The position numbers and the translations under genes were made by a program. A stretch of DNA of 64,000 bases. Source: Botryotinia globosa (Eukaryota > Ascomycota > Leotiomycetes > Helotiales > Sclerotiniaceae). Shown here one piece after another: positions 32,829-43,939 of this stretch (within the stretch, counting starts at the first letter, position 1; each line of letters starts with the position of its first letter). Under the pieces are notes generated by a model. That model saw only the letters and a program-made list of their open reading frames with translations. It had not been told where the DNA came from and did no database searches. The stretch covers positions 1,612,001-1,676,000 of the forward strand of contig RCSZ01000009.1 of the NCBI GenBank assembly GCA_014898425.1, read 5' to 3'.

Positions 32829-33968
32829 TTAATTCTTCTTTCCATCTAGATCTGAATAGAAGTTATATCCGAATCCTTTGCTAGCATCATTGAATCTCAA
32901 CTTTTTATCCAAACCATCCAACTTCTTCAAGTCTTCAGCATCAAGTTTGAAGTCTCCCTCCAAGTTAGACTTGATGCGTGAAGGTGTCTTGGACTTGGGG
33001 ATAACCGAGTGACCATGTGCAATACCCCAAGCTAAAGCTACTTGTGCTCCAGACTTGTTGTACTTTTTGCCGATCTCAACAATAGTTGGATCATCCTGAA
33101 AGCATGTTAGTAAAGCATGGAATAATTTGAATCGAATCAATCTTACCATCAACTTGCCGATACCCTTCCCGGCATCATAAATTTCATTTTGATTTCCGAA
33201 TGGAGAATATTGTGTGATGTGAATACCTTTGCTCTTGTTGAACTCACAGAATTCAGTTTGTTGCAGCCATGGATGAAGTTCCAATTGATGAGCTGCAGGA
33301 ACCACAGAAGTCTCCTTCAACAAATGTTCCAACTCCCCTCTTGAAAAATTGGAAATTCCAATAGCCTTGGTCTTGCCAGTATCAATGAGCTTTTCCATAG
33401 CCTTGTATGTATCAACGTAGGAAATATCTGCTGTTTGCATCTTTCCATCCACCTTTGGCATTAATTCATCGCCTGGCTTGAATGCAGATGGCCAATGCAT
33501 CAAGAACAAATCCACATAATCCAAATCCAAATCTTGTAATGAAGCATCAAGAGCCGCTTCGACGTCTTCTGGCTTATGCTTGTTGTTCCATAGTTTAGTG
33601 GTAATGAAGAGTTCGGAACGAGGAACGCCAGATTTCTTGATTGCAGCTCCGCATGCTGGTTCAGTACCGTAAACTCTAGCCTAGAAGGGGGCGTTGGGTT
33701 AGCATATTATCCATGGATCGGTAATGAATCTTAAGATCATGATACGTACAGTATCGATGTGTCTATATCCCGCCTTCAATGCCTCTGTGACTGCATCCTC
33801 TTGAGAATCCTTATCCTGCCAGGTACCAAACCCAATAGCAGGAATGGTAGCTCCAGTGTTAAGCTTGTGGGAAGTGATTGAGGCCATGGCTCGTCTTTGA
33901 AATTGTGAAGAAAGTTGTGATAATCGTGCTGAAGATCTGAAGGAAGATTGAAGAGTTCTGGAGAACAT
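32829..33968 (-). CDS. Aldo/keto reductase with mitochondrial-type leader (339 aa)
   Basis: An NADPH-dependent aldo/keto reductase of the Gcy1/glycerol-dehydrogenase-like group. Exons are 33968-33750, 33680-33147 and 33095-32829, with introns GTACGT...CTAG and GTAAGA...TCAG. The tetrad is Asp72 (HIDT), Tyr77 (ARVYGTE), Lys102 (TTKLW) and His135 (LMHWPS). The C-terminal cofactor segment SVIPKSKTPSRI is present. The first 27 residues are basic and Ser/Arg-rich without acidic residues, as in a mitochondrial presequence. A second ATG at 33887 (Met28, with a good GCCATGG context) would start a cytosolic form. The substrate is unknown. Confidence 0.92.
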
Positions 33969-35134
33969 TATTGATATGAAGGAAGAATATTAAATAGAAA
34001 TTCATCTACCTACTCGTACAAGTCTACTCGTATATTTCCTTAAGATCGCTTACCTCATTATTCATCTCTTTGCCTCCACCAAAGCTGTGACGTAGCGTAG
34101 GTTAGATGTTTATTCAATTGTAGAGATGATTAATGGATATCGATACGACTGTCGATCCTATGACGTTTTGGCTTTTCTCACGAGTCTCCAACTGCAGAAG
34201 GTGGTATTCTAGGCAATTACCTAATACTACCACCTACCTACCTGCCCTTTGTGATTCCCCGCTCTTGAAGAAAGGTCCGAGTTCGGCACGGATTAATATT
34301 TTTGCGGATGAAGCTCGAAGCTCGTGGTTTCAGTCCTCACCCTCACCACTCACATGACCGACCATGAGAAATTCCGAAATCAGACGCCAAGCTAATAAAC
34401 TTATAACTCGGACTCCTTGTCGTCATCACCTCGTTTCACTACCTACCTACCTACCTACCTACCTACTATCCTTCTCCATCTTTAACAAAACCAACCTCAA
34501 ATCTCGTGTCCCGCACCATGCTCATAACGTGATCTTCAAGATTTCCACTGATATTCATCCATCAGTGTTTCATCATCGTCCGATGGTCCATCTCGCTTCT
34601 AAATAAGATTTAGACTTCACGAGACTCGAGAGTCGACTCGAGAGTCGAGAAGAAGGGAAGGTATTTCGCTATCACCACTACAAGTGTAGAACATCAAAGC
34701 TCATTACTGGCTCCCCGAACACTTTTTCCTCTCTCTCTCCCTTGCACACACAAAATATCGGATCTGTATATCCTGAGCCATGAATCATGTCTTCCCATTG
34801 GAAGCTTATGATCTCTTTACTCTTTCCTTTTTCAACCCAAAATAAAATATGATCATGAATATCTTCTTGCACTGCCTGCCGCGGTTGTTTCGAGTTCAAT
34901 GCTTGGATCTTTTTATACGAGAAATTTGAAAGCTTGGGATGAGATGTCAGAAAGGTACTTTATATAAGTAGGAAATTCTTTGACTCAATCTTTGTCAATT
35001 GTTACTCTCGTTGAAACGTGATCTATACATTCTTTTCCTCTCTTTCTTTCTATTGTTATATCACCTATTTACCATAGTTTAAAAAGGATTCTAACTAAGG
35101 GTGAATCAAATTAATCCTCAAACACGAACTCCAA
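33969..35134. promoter_or_regulatory. 1.2-kb divergent intergenic region reductase / chitin deacetylase
   Basis: Contains an (ACCT)n run (34441-34466) and short inverted CTCGAGAGTCGA-type words near 34625-34645. TATATAAG at 34961-34968 lies about 170 nt before the deacetylase start and could be its TATA box. A minus-strand open frame at 34678-34960 has no ATG and no recognised match. Confidence 0.4.
34441..34466. repeat. (ACCT)6 microsatellite
   Basis: Six perfect ACCT copies plus two further bases in the divergent intergenic region. Confidence 0.9.
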
Positions 35135-36722
35135 ATGCATCCCCTTCAAATCACTTCGGTCATTCTCCTTGGCCTCATATCCAACACCTCAGCTCGCTTC
35201 TTTAAAGCTCCCATCTTCCCCCGAGCAATATCCCCAAATAACACCTGTGGGTTCAACGGTACCGCAGGAGGAGGAGCAGATGGCTACACTTGCCCCTCAA
35301 GCCTTCCTTGTTGTTCCTCCAATGGATTTTGCGGCAAAACAGATGATTATTGTCTAAGTAGTAATGGCTGTCAATCCCAGTTTGGAAATTGTACAAGTCC
35401 AGTTGCTATTACCGGAAGTAAAGTAGTGAGTACGGATGAGACATGTGGGATCATCGGGGCTGGGACTCAGGGATATAGCTGTCCGACTGGAGAATGTTGT
35501 TCTAACAAGTAAGAAACCATGAACAATCCGCCATAGAGTTGGGGGACTTGGTGTTAATAAATCTCCAGTGGATATTGTGGAACTACATCGGATTATTGCT
35601 CTGCTACTTCAGGTTGTCAATCAGCGTATGGAGTGTGTAACAATGCTACAAATACCACTACATCAACAAGTACAGCAGGTACCGGCACAGATAGTCTCTG
35701 TGGACCAGGCGTTGGTACTTGTGCGTCAGACGAATGTTGTTCTCTTGCTGGATATTGTGGTACTAACGAAGGTATTTCCCCTCACTCAACACATACCCAT
35801 ACCCATACACATTCCTCTAACCACCCCCAGAATACTGTACCGCTCCCGACTGTCAATTTGACTACGGACCCGCCTGTGACGCTAACGCCATTCCCACCGG
35901 CGCAAACACTTCCACCATTGCTCGCCCAGTCCTAGGATCCGTCCTCTACGGCAGCGGCGGTATCTACGACTGTGCCACGCCCGGCGACATGGCTCTCACC
36001 TTCGACGACGGTCCTTACATCTACACATCTCACATTCTCGATCTTCTAGCCCAATACAACGCCTCCGCAACGTTTTTCATCACCGGTAACAACAAGGGTA
36101 AAGGACACATCGACAACACTTCACTCGAATGGCCTGCGCTCATCAAACGCATGTACAACAGTGGACATCAAGTCGCATCGCACACATGGAGCCATCCCGA
36201 TCTCTGCAACATCACCAGCGCACAGCGCAAAAACGAAATGTGGAAGAACGAAATGGCATTGAGAAATGTAATTGGAGTTATTCCCACATACATGAGACCG
36301 CCCTATTCAAGCTGCGCCGCAGAATGTGGATGCGAAGTCGATATGGAAGAATTGGGATATCACATTACCTATTTCGTACGTCACCCCCCTTCCCCTCCTC
36401 CACTCCCCCTCTCTACCCCCAAACCAACTAACACACTCCCCCCCTCTAGTCCCTCGACACACAGGATTACCTCAACGACTCCCCCACTCTAATCCACAAC
36501 GCGCAAACCATCTTCTCCAACACGCTCAACGCCTCGAATCCGAGCACCGACCATCCTCTCGTCATCTCCCACGATATCCACAACCAGACGTCGCAGGTGC
36601 TCGTGGAGTATATGTTGAAGACGGCGGTGGCGAAGGGGTATAGACCCGTGACGGTGGGGACGTGCTTGGGCGATGAGAAGGCGAATTGGTATCGTACGGA
36701 TACGGCGTCGACTTTGGGGTAG
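35135..36722 (+). CDS. Chitin deacetylase: CBM18 modules plus NodB domain (464 aa)
   Basis: A secreted polysaccharide deacetylase that should remove acetyl groups from chitin, in the fungal wall or to mask it from hosts. Exons are 35135-35508, 35569-35771, 35831-36375 and 36450-36722. A signal peptide covers about residues 1-20. Three Cys-rich CBM18 (hevein-like) modules follow, each with a CC...GYCG or GFCG core; the third ends at TAPDCQFDYG. The NodB domain has motif 1 TFDDGP (249-254), metal-binding SHTWSH (309-314), RPPYSS (from 348) and a late ISHDIH (about 413-418). All metal and catalytic residues seem kept. No GPI signal is seen at the C-terminus. Exon 4 is G/C-rich. Confidence 0.93.
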
Positions 36723-37423
36723 GAGGGGTAGGAGGGGAGAGGAGGGGAGAAAGAGATGGGAAAGCAGGGGCAGGGGAAGCGAGGGAATTGGAATTGAGCG
36801 TCTGTTGTGTAACGATGTGATGTAGGTGTGGGATTTAGAATAATTATAAGTGCATGGAACAGGGTAGAGTGGGAATTTACTTATAATGATATTTATTACA
36901 TGACAAGTTATAAACAACATCTCACAGTTTCAGCTCGCCTGCTTCATTTCTCCCCTCAATACAACATAATTTTTTTTTTCTAGAAAAGTAATACATCGCA
37001 ACCACACCGCACCACAATCTTACATAAATTCACAAAATTCACTTCTGATACATAATAATAATAATAATAAAAAGACTAAAATTCTCAATCAATCCTCTCT
37101 TTGCGTTCTATTATCTCAATCCATCCATCTTTCGAGGAACCAAATCCCCCCTATAAGTCTTCCCCTCTCCCTTCCGAGCAATACGATACAACGAAGAACA
37201 AACAATATGCGCCCCAGCTAAGACGCCCGCAATGCATCCTGCCGTCCATCCATTCATGGCTAGTCCATAAGATATCTTCCCTAAGAAACCATCAAAAGAA
37301 GCAAAGACAACTCTTCCTATCGACACGAATAGAAATCTGACGAAGTTTTCCTTTCTTATCCTCGCTACCTCTTTTCTTTCTTCTACTATTCCCTATTCTG
37401 AGTTGTAATACCGTGAAAAACAT
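36723..37423. other. Convergent 3' region
   Basis: Contains G-rich and AT-rich 3' UTR sequence, a (TAA)n run near 37057-37070, and a minus-strand open frame at 37111-37380 with two hydrophobic stretches but no ATG. I do not call it a gene. Confidence 0.35.
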
Positions 37424-39103
37424 CTAATATCTCCCAGCATTAGGCACGCCCTCTGGCTGGACTCCATTCTCCACCAGCTCTTTGTCCAATCCCTCAAGAT
37501 CTTCATCATCATCATCTTCCTCCTCACTTTCCTCTACTTCCTCGCCATCCTCGTCCTTGAACCCACTATCGATATCCAACTTCCTCAAACGTCTCCTCAT
37601 TTCATCCCTCTCTCCATTTTGCCATCGAATCAAAGCTGCAGGCGCATGTACTTTGAATCCATAGATTCGTGGTACATATCGATCATAACTCTTTGCTGGA
37701 ATCATAGCCGGATAAACCTGGAATAAAATATTGTGAAACGAGGTTCCGAAATATGCGCCATCAATTGCAGAATGTCGAGAGGATTTAGGATTATAGATAT
37801 CTTCACAACGAGAACAGTAAAGTTTGACGGCTTTGATGTTTGGGTTATCGCTTTGTCCCATGGGGAGAAGTGGATGTGATTTACACATAACTCGAGGACA
37901 TTTTCCAAAGTCGGCTTTCTTGTATTTTTCAAGCTGAAAATGATTTTGATTAGCATTCCCTTGGCGATGAAGATTAAAAGTACGCACCATTTTTGCCAAT
38001 CCTCTAGTAGTGACGATATAACGAGCATGAACTAAACCATATAAATGTCTTGCTGACTTCTCAATAGTCTCTCTCATCTCATCATCGCAGTCCAAATCAA
38101 AGACATCCGTCACCAAATCCAGCGCATATTGATAATATTGAACCTCTGTTTGAAGCCCTGTAAGGTTGAATCGATCGGTGAGATAATCTTCGTCGATTTC
38201 GCAAAAGTACTCATTACCGCGAGATGAAATGAACTAAAGGAGAAGAAAGTATTAGTAAATATAGTCTGCCAATGTTTGTAAACTAATATGAAATATGGCT
38301 AAAGAACCCGTGGTGCGAATCTTTGTTGCATAAACTCGGAGGTGAGACTCGACCCGAGGGGACCGCGCGAATCAATATCGTGGCTGTACGGTGGAGGTGG
38401 TTCCGCTCGTACATTCGAGTCCCAGACTGCCACTTGTTGGTTCGAAGGAGCTGGTAAAAGCACAGGAGGGGTTTCCATTGCTTTAGTATCTTCCAGACAG
38501 CCGGGTCGACGTTGTGTTCTGCGTGTTGATTCCTCAAGACCTTCGACTTCTGAAGCTCGACGTTTCTTGCCTCTCCTGGATCTTTTGGCCCTCTTAGCCC
38601 GCCTGAGTGATAGAGTTGGCGGAGGACCTGGCGATGGCGAAGATTGAGGAGTTCGATAAAATCGGTAGTTTGGACCAGTCGCAGGCGGACGATCTAACAT
38701 TGTGCGTGGCTATTGATTCCACCTTTTACAATGATCGGTGAGATGCCAGTTTGAAAATGGAAAAGGCAAGGAATAATCTTCGAGACCGCAGTTTCCATTC
38801 ACTTTTATCAAATGCCTTCTCGGTTCCTTCCGTATCGGTCTGCGATGTTTCCTTCGTATGGTCCCTTTCGCATAGCATAAGCTTTTCCGTGGGTGGTTGT
38901 CGTCGATAGGAAAGCGCAACCTCCTACTGTTCAGACAAATCGAAGCGCGCAAAATGGCCAGCAGGATACGACACACAATCGCTTCGATCAATCTCTCCCA
39001 AAGTACGCTAAACTTCAAGCCAAAAAAATATGAAATCGTAACATACCCAATCTCTCCAATAACTGGTATAATCGCTGTCCGTTTCGCTGTTAAAATCCTC
39101 CAT
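37424..39103 (-). CDS. CKB1: Casein kinase II beta (regulatory) subunit (270 aa)
   Basis: The regulatory subunit of CK2, a constitutive nuclear and cytosolic Ser/Thr kinase. Exon 1 (39103-39047) encodes MEDFNSETDSDYTSYWRDW, the conserved acidic start. Exon 2 is 38233-37988 (FISSRGNEYFCEIDEDYLTDRF), and exon 3 is 37933-37424. Introns are GTATGT...TTTAG (813 nt) and GTGCGT...TCAG. The zinc site Cys residues lie in GKCPRVMC and LYCSRCE. The dimer region DGAYFGTSFHNILFQVYP is intact. The C-terminal tail is very acidic. The 813-nt first intron is far longer than others here and carries a 133-codon open frame on the same strand, described separately. Confidence 0.92.
38308..38709 (-). other. Open frame inside CKB1 intron 1, possible cassette exon or nested gene
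   Basis: An ATG-started frame of 133 codons (38700-38299) lies within CKB1 intron 1 on the same strand. It encodes a Pro-rich, very basic protein with a cluster RRAKRAKRSRRGKKRR that looks like a nuclear localisation signal. A possible acceptor (AATAG before 38709) and a weak donor (CGG/GTTCTT at 38308/38307) are both in phase with CKB1. Inclusion would insert 134 residues between WRDW and FISSRG. I recognise no homologue. It may equally be chance within a G/C-richer intron. Confidence 0.3.
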
Positions 39104-39918
39104 GATAAATGTCGCACTTGATGAACTCGCTCGCAATCAAATTGCTGGTGCGAAAGTTGGCTTGATCGTGACTCGAAAAGGATATCGCTCGGTTTGGAGT
39201 TAGGTACCTATAGCATGTGCTTGCTAGGTCGATATTCACGAAGGAAGGTTGAATGTCGTTGTTCTGCTTCAATTTGGTGGAGGGGCAGAAAAGCGGAAAG
39301 TAAAGTCGTGCACGGACCTTTCTTTTATCTACAAGAATCTGGAACGGTGAACCAGCAGCCCCTTTATCATAATCAACCTCTGGGAAGTACAGTAGAACAT
39401 AATGTGTTACATGGAGCCGTAGCTTTGAAAGGGACTAGAAGTTGGCTTATTGTAGTGTATGATTAAATTTGCACATGTATCAATGGCAAGCCCCAGGGGC
39501 TCGTTGCACGTGAGATATCGACAACATCATGATTTAAAAAGGAGATACAGTATCAAGAAAAAGAGCATTGTCGCTTGCTCCTGACTCTTCCTCACAGAAG
39601 GTCCGGGTAAGGAAAGAAGTCTTGATGTAATGGACTCGACTCAAGCAATTGAACAGAAGTTTAAATTCAAGTTTCATATTCGCATATTGTTAAGCTTCTG
39701 AACACTATGCTGGCTCTCTACTTTTCTCAAAATCGGTCTTCCATCGCTCTATCTTCATGAGCATGAAGATTGTGATATCTTATCGACTTCAATTATGTAA
39801 AAGTCTTCACAGTGACGCTCTCAAATCCCTTTGTACCTGCCATATGCTCATTACAACATATCTCTTTATCCTGTTGGGTGTTTCTGTTCCCGTCTCTGTG
39901 CCTATTTCACCAGTATAT
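39104..39918. other. CKB1 upstream region to MFS gene 3' end
   Basis: Apart from the small plus-strand frame at 39215-39466, I see no gene, RNA or repeat here. Confidence 0.35.
39215..39466 (+). other. Possible relic of a 2OG-Fe(II) oxygenase-like C-terminus
   Basis: An 83-codon ATG-started frame ends with HNVLHGAVALKGTRSWLIVV. It vaguely resembles the His-x-Gly-x-Arg end of 2-oxoglutarate-dependent oxygenases. The preceding catalytic core is absent, and the frame lies in the CKB1 upstream region. It could be a gene fragment or chance. Confidence 0.2.
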
Positions 39919-42122
39919 CTAAATCTCGTTCCCCTTCATCACATTATCCGGCAAGCAAATAACTCCCAAACAAGCCACGAAAGTACCCGCTCCAGCCAAA
40001 AACAAAGGTCCATTGAGGCTCATAGCCAGCAATTTCGCTGCGATCAATGGGCTGAAGATAGAAAACAGCCTTCCCCAACAACTAGCCATTCCGCTAGCTG
40101 TTCCTCTTACCGATGCCGGAAACGCTTCTGGTGTCCAGCCATAGAGTACCGAGTTGAACATAGATTGAAAGAAATATTCCATGACGCTAAGTCCCACGTT
40201 TGCTGGTTGAGTATTGACTGCCGCGAAGAGAAAGAATGATGTAGCCATTAATGCAGATGAAGCAATCATGGAAATTCGTCTTCCTGTTCGAGACACTTTT
40301 ACCATCAAAGCTCCTAAGCCTACACCTACGATACCCGGCGTGTAAATGATGACAAAGTTACGGTAAGTTGCGGAGTATCCAACTGCTTTTTCCAGACCCT
40401 TCCGTGCCAAAATTGTAGGAAGAAATGCACCTTTCAGGTGTTAGCATGTTTCTGTGCAATTCAATAAAGTGTGGGAATGTATACCTGAGACGGAGAATCC
40501 CCAGTAGTCGAATGCGTATATTATCCAAACCAATATGGTAACTCGTGCCATTTGCTTTGTTTTGAATAGAACCCCAATCCTTTTCACTTCCCTTTTGACC
40601 TTTTGACGCAAAGTTAAATCGCCAGGAACTTTTCCACCTTGAAGGCGAGTGTTGCCGGACGTAGTGGAGATGGGAGATTGAATTTCATCCGGATTATCCA
40701 AAGCCCTAAAATCGTCGATTGTAATGGTCAAAGTTTTTCTGTTCGTTTTTGCAATATTTTCTAACACTCTGAAAGCGTCAACGTCCCTGTTCTTGCTGAG
40801 AAGATACTTGGGCGACTCTTGAAAGGTGAATATGAAGAATCGCATTAAAAATACAAGCAAGGATATCGAGCCCAGTGTATATAGGAGATATCTCCATCCC
40901 ATGTTATCTTTCTTGGAACAACATTCAGCTCCTGGTGTCAAATCATTTGCTTTGCATGATTTCAGGTCTGTCGCGCAGGAAAAATTGGGTATAAATCTGT
41001 AAGCTATGCCGCTGCAAACTACAACTCCAATCGGTTGGAAAACGGACAGGAGTGCCAACATGAAGCGGTTTTTCTATGTTGAGTGTTAAATGCAGCTCCT
41101 CTAGCATGAAGTCGCGTGGGGGTCACCTGGGGAAGGAATTCAAGAGCAATTGTTGTGTCTATAGGAATATTTCCTCCAATTCCAAAGCCTGTAAAGGCAA
41201 CTAACACAAGAAGACCATTGTAAGAACTAGGTATTGCCATACAAATACCAAAGATAGAGGTGATGAAAACCGTGCCATTGAAAGCCCATTTGCGACCTGA
41301 AAGATAAAGTGAGTTATGAGAGAATGTAAAGTCATATGGGCTGCGAACTTACCAATGATATCTACCAAGACACCCCACACAAAAGCTCCCACAGTCAAAC
41401 CAGCGTTGACCACTGTAAACAGACGACCCAATTGAGTATCTACATGATGTGGTCAGCACTACATTAGTTGTACAAGATTCCCCTCAACCAGTGCGACCTG
41501 TCTTATCTTTGTCACAACACAGAGCCCATATCAAACTCAGCCTTCCAAGTTTAAGGATTGATCCAATGAGAGACGGTACATGCCAGAAATCCCCATCTCC
41601 CTCTGCATAACTGGTGCAATCAACCCGAATGCCTGCGCCCAGAGTAGATCCAAAAAGTACCCCAAGCCACATAAGCTCCATATATACCACTGATATTTTC
41701 CCATGCCCATGAGGTCAATTTCCCTCGCAACCAACAAGATCTTTTTGTCCTGTATCGACAAGCCATCGGGAATTCGATCAGCGGTCAATCCTTCGGCATC
41801 AATCGATGTCTTCGAGACTGGTGAAATGCGACCGTCGCGTGAGTTATCTTTTTTGTTCAATTAGCATATATTTTACCTTGAATAAATCAGTCCAGATTGA
41901 AGGGATAAAAGGCTTCACACTTTGCCTTGATGGAGACGTAAAGTCTTTAACGTGTGTAGAATTTGCCACACCATCCTCACTCTTCCCATCAATCATGTTT
42001 GAGGAATCCATGTTTAGGAGTGGAACTGTACTTTCACTTTCGTTCTCTGTAGTAGCACACACTGCCTTCCCTTCAGTCTTCAGAAAAGTATCCTCGCTAT
42101 TCCAAGAAAAATAAGTGCGCAT
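39919..42122 (-). CDS. MFS transporter, SV2/SVOP- or sugar-porter-like (about 609 aa)
   Basis: A 12-helix major facilitator protein of the plasma membrane. The proposed exons are 42122-41877, 41809-41584, 41439-41353, 41296-41127, 41073-40485 and 40430-39919. The joins preserve GISDTQLGRLFTVVNAGL and IIGRKWAFNGTVF, which carries the loop 2-3 signature. A central hydrophilic loop of about 90 residues follows FTFQESPKYLLS, a typical sugar-porter end-of-TM6 motif. The second half shows YGWTPEAFPASVRGTASG, characteristic of SVOP-like members. Intron 2 (41583-41440) would need a GC donor (GCATGT) to keep frame. The exon 1/2 join (acceptor GAAG at 41810) is the least certain. The substrate is unknown. 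Confidence 0.85.
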
Positions 42123-42630
42123 GGCGTATGAGTTATGTATGTATGTGCTGCTGGGTTAGTCAGGTCAGTTGATTTACCGGGATGGAAGGTCAAACAATGC
42201 GATGATATCAACATCCATATCTAACTTCGCACTTGCTTAGCGTGAACATTTTAGCCTGATTAGTTTGAAGTTTGTCGATTGGGCAGAAGCAAACAACCAC
42301 CAGTGAGTATTGCCCGTGTAGTGAATTGCTGTGACTTGTGAGATAGAGGATCGTCTCAATAGCAGCATTACTACAATGTAAACTCACCTACGCCGGATGA
42401 CACTACGCCCGATAGAGAATAGGACCTGGGCTATTGATTGGGTGAAATGAGGGATTCAAGCTTTCTTGCGAGATCCTGCATCTGGGATAGGAAATAACAG
42501 ACCACCTTGAGTCAGAAAGGTTAGTGTCGTCGGTTGTGTATGAGTTGATGTGGTCTCGAGACAGTAATTAAGACGATGAAGATAAGGAAAGAATGGTGAA
42601 TTTGATTGATGCGTTCATGCATACCTAGGG

Positions 42631-42654
42631 AGGTAGGTAGGTAGGTAGGTAGGT
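42631..42654. repeat. (AGGT)6 microsatellite
   Basis: Six perfect tetranucleotide copies upstream of the MFS gene. Confidence 0.9.
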
Positions 42655-42684
42655 GAACAATGAAGTGAACACAACTTTAAAGCT

Positions 42685-42749
42685 GTGACAGGAAACTGTG
42701 ACGGGAAACGGTGACGGGAAGCTGTGACGGGAAACGGTGACGGGAAACT
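42685..42749. repeat. 13-bp tandem repeat, five copies
   Basis: The unit GTGACGGGAAACK is repeated five times, with copies ending alternately in CT and CG and two single-base variants. It lies about 560 nt upstream of the MFS start codon. Confidence 0.9.
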
Positions 42750-43939
42750 GTGCCCAAGACACCGTGCCAACAAATTTGATTCGACTCTCCGATAGCTCTG
42801 ATATAGTTATTAGTATACGACTACTTCCAAGGCGGTTCCTGCCCTAAATTCAAAGGGAAATAGTTAAACTTACTAGCAACTTCCAAAATTCCAATCGTAA
42901 GCTGGGGCAAAGCGGGGAAAACATAGAGGCAAAAGATCATCGTCATCGTCCAAGGTCATCGTCCAAGGTCGATCTAGACTAGAACCTCCGATGCAAAGCG
43001 TTGTTTCTATGCGTCTCGCCCGACTAGCTACGAAGTGGTAATGTAATGTAGTGTAATGTAATACCAACAATGGATTCCTGTTGTCGGGACAGTTGCGTCT
43101 GGATAAACATAATTAATTCCTTGGGTATTTATTATGCATCAGCCGACTTTGAGTTGGAACTTTGAGTTGGAGTTCTTCGGCTGCTGACAAGGTAATTACA
43201 GTGGGGATGGAGATCTATCTATCTATCTTATCAACACAACATACAAAATCTTCGTCCCTGCCTGCACCAAGCTCGAGACCAAGATAGCTTGAGTGAATTC
43301 TCAAGTTCGCTTCAGTCAGCCACTATGAATGTGTTCCAAGGTTACCTATCCATAGATCATATAAATCCAAGCAGTTCAATCACACACTGTGCACCATAGA
43401 GTACCTAGTTCTTTCATGCTTATTTTTGATTTTGATAATTTTAATGTTTATTGTTGCGCCTAGAATATATTTACAAAAGCTATCTCATGTAATCAACACA
43501 AGAAATAATACCCTTTTTTGCTCCCACAACTCATGACAGCAATAGAGCGAAACTGCCAATAATTTTCTGCTATATGCTTGTAGCCAGAATGTTTGCTGCA
43601 AGACGTGAAGCAACTTGTGAAGACGATATCAGATTCCCAGACGCCAATACTGTAAGATCCATTTGCGTACAGACCCAAACGCCAATGTATGTTAGAAAAA
43701 AAAGAGTATGCACCAAACCAAAGACAACAAGAAAGACATCACTCAACGCCTCGAGAAGCATCGACATAAACCAAAGTCGAACCATTATAGACCAGGATAA
43801 CGTGTGGTATATTGGTAGTCGAATCCATAAGATCATCCGTCGTAAGTACCATTTCGTGTCCCAACCAATTAAAATGCAAAGGGTGTATCCAGGGAAGAGC
43901 ACGATGAAGGTAGTAAAATATGATTAAGTATCATATGTT

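Larger units (their letters stand above)
42123..43939. other. 1.8-kb intergenic region between MFS and cyclin genes
   Basis: Holds the MFS promoter side with a (GGTA)n run and a 13-bp tandem repeat. ATCT repeats lie near 43212. Overlapping frames on both strands at 43570-43927 (117 and 110 codons) are complementary and neither has support. Confidence 0.4.

Noticed and set aside
34678..34960. Minus-strand open frame of about 94 codons in the reductase/chitin deacetylase intergenic region
   Set aside because: No ATG in frame, no clear splice acceptor joining an upstream exon, and no recognised similarity.
37111..37380. Minus-strand frame with two hydrophobic stretches just downstream of CKB1
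   Set aside because: No ATG, lies in the 3' flank between convergent genes, no family match. A small membrane protein exon cannot be fully excluded.
38710..39117. 136-codon minus-strand frame upstream of the CKB1 intronic ORF
   Set aside because: It overlaps CKB1 exon 1 in a different frame. Exon 1 (MEDFNSETDSDYTSYWRDW) is clearly the real coding frame there.
43570..43927. Overlapping open frames of 117 (plus) and 110 (minus) codons downstream of cyclin B
   Set aside because: They are complementary to each other, the minus frame lacks an ATG start, and neither shows a recognisable family. Hydrophobicity on the minus strand may be a by-product of AT-rich sequence.
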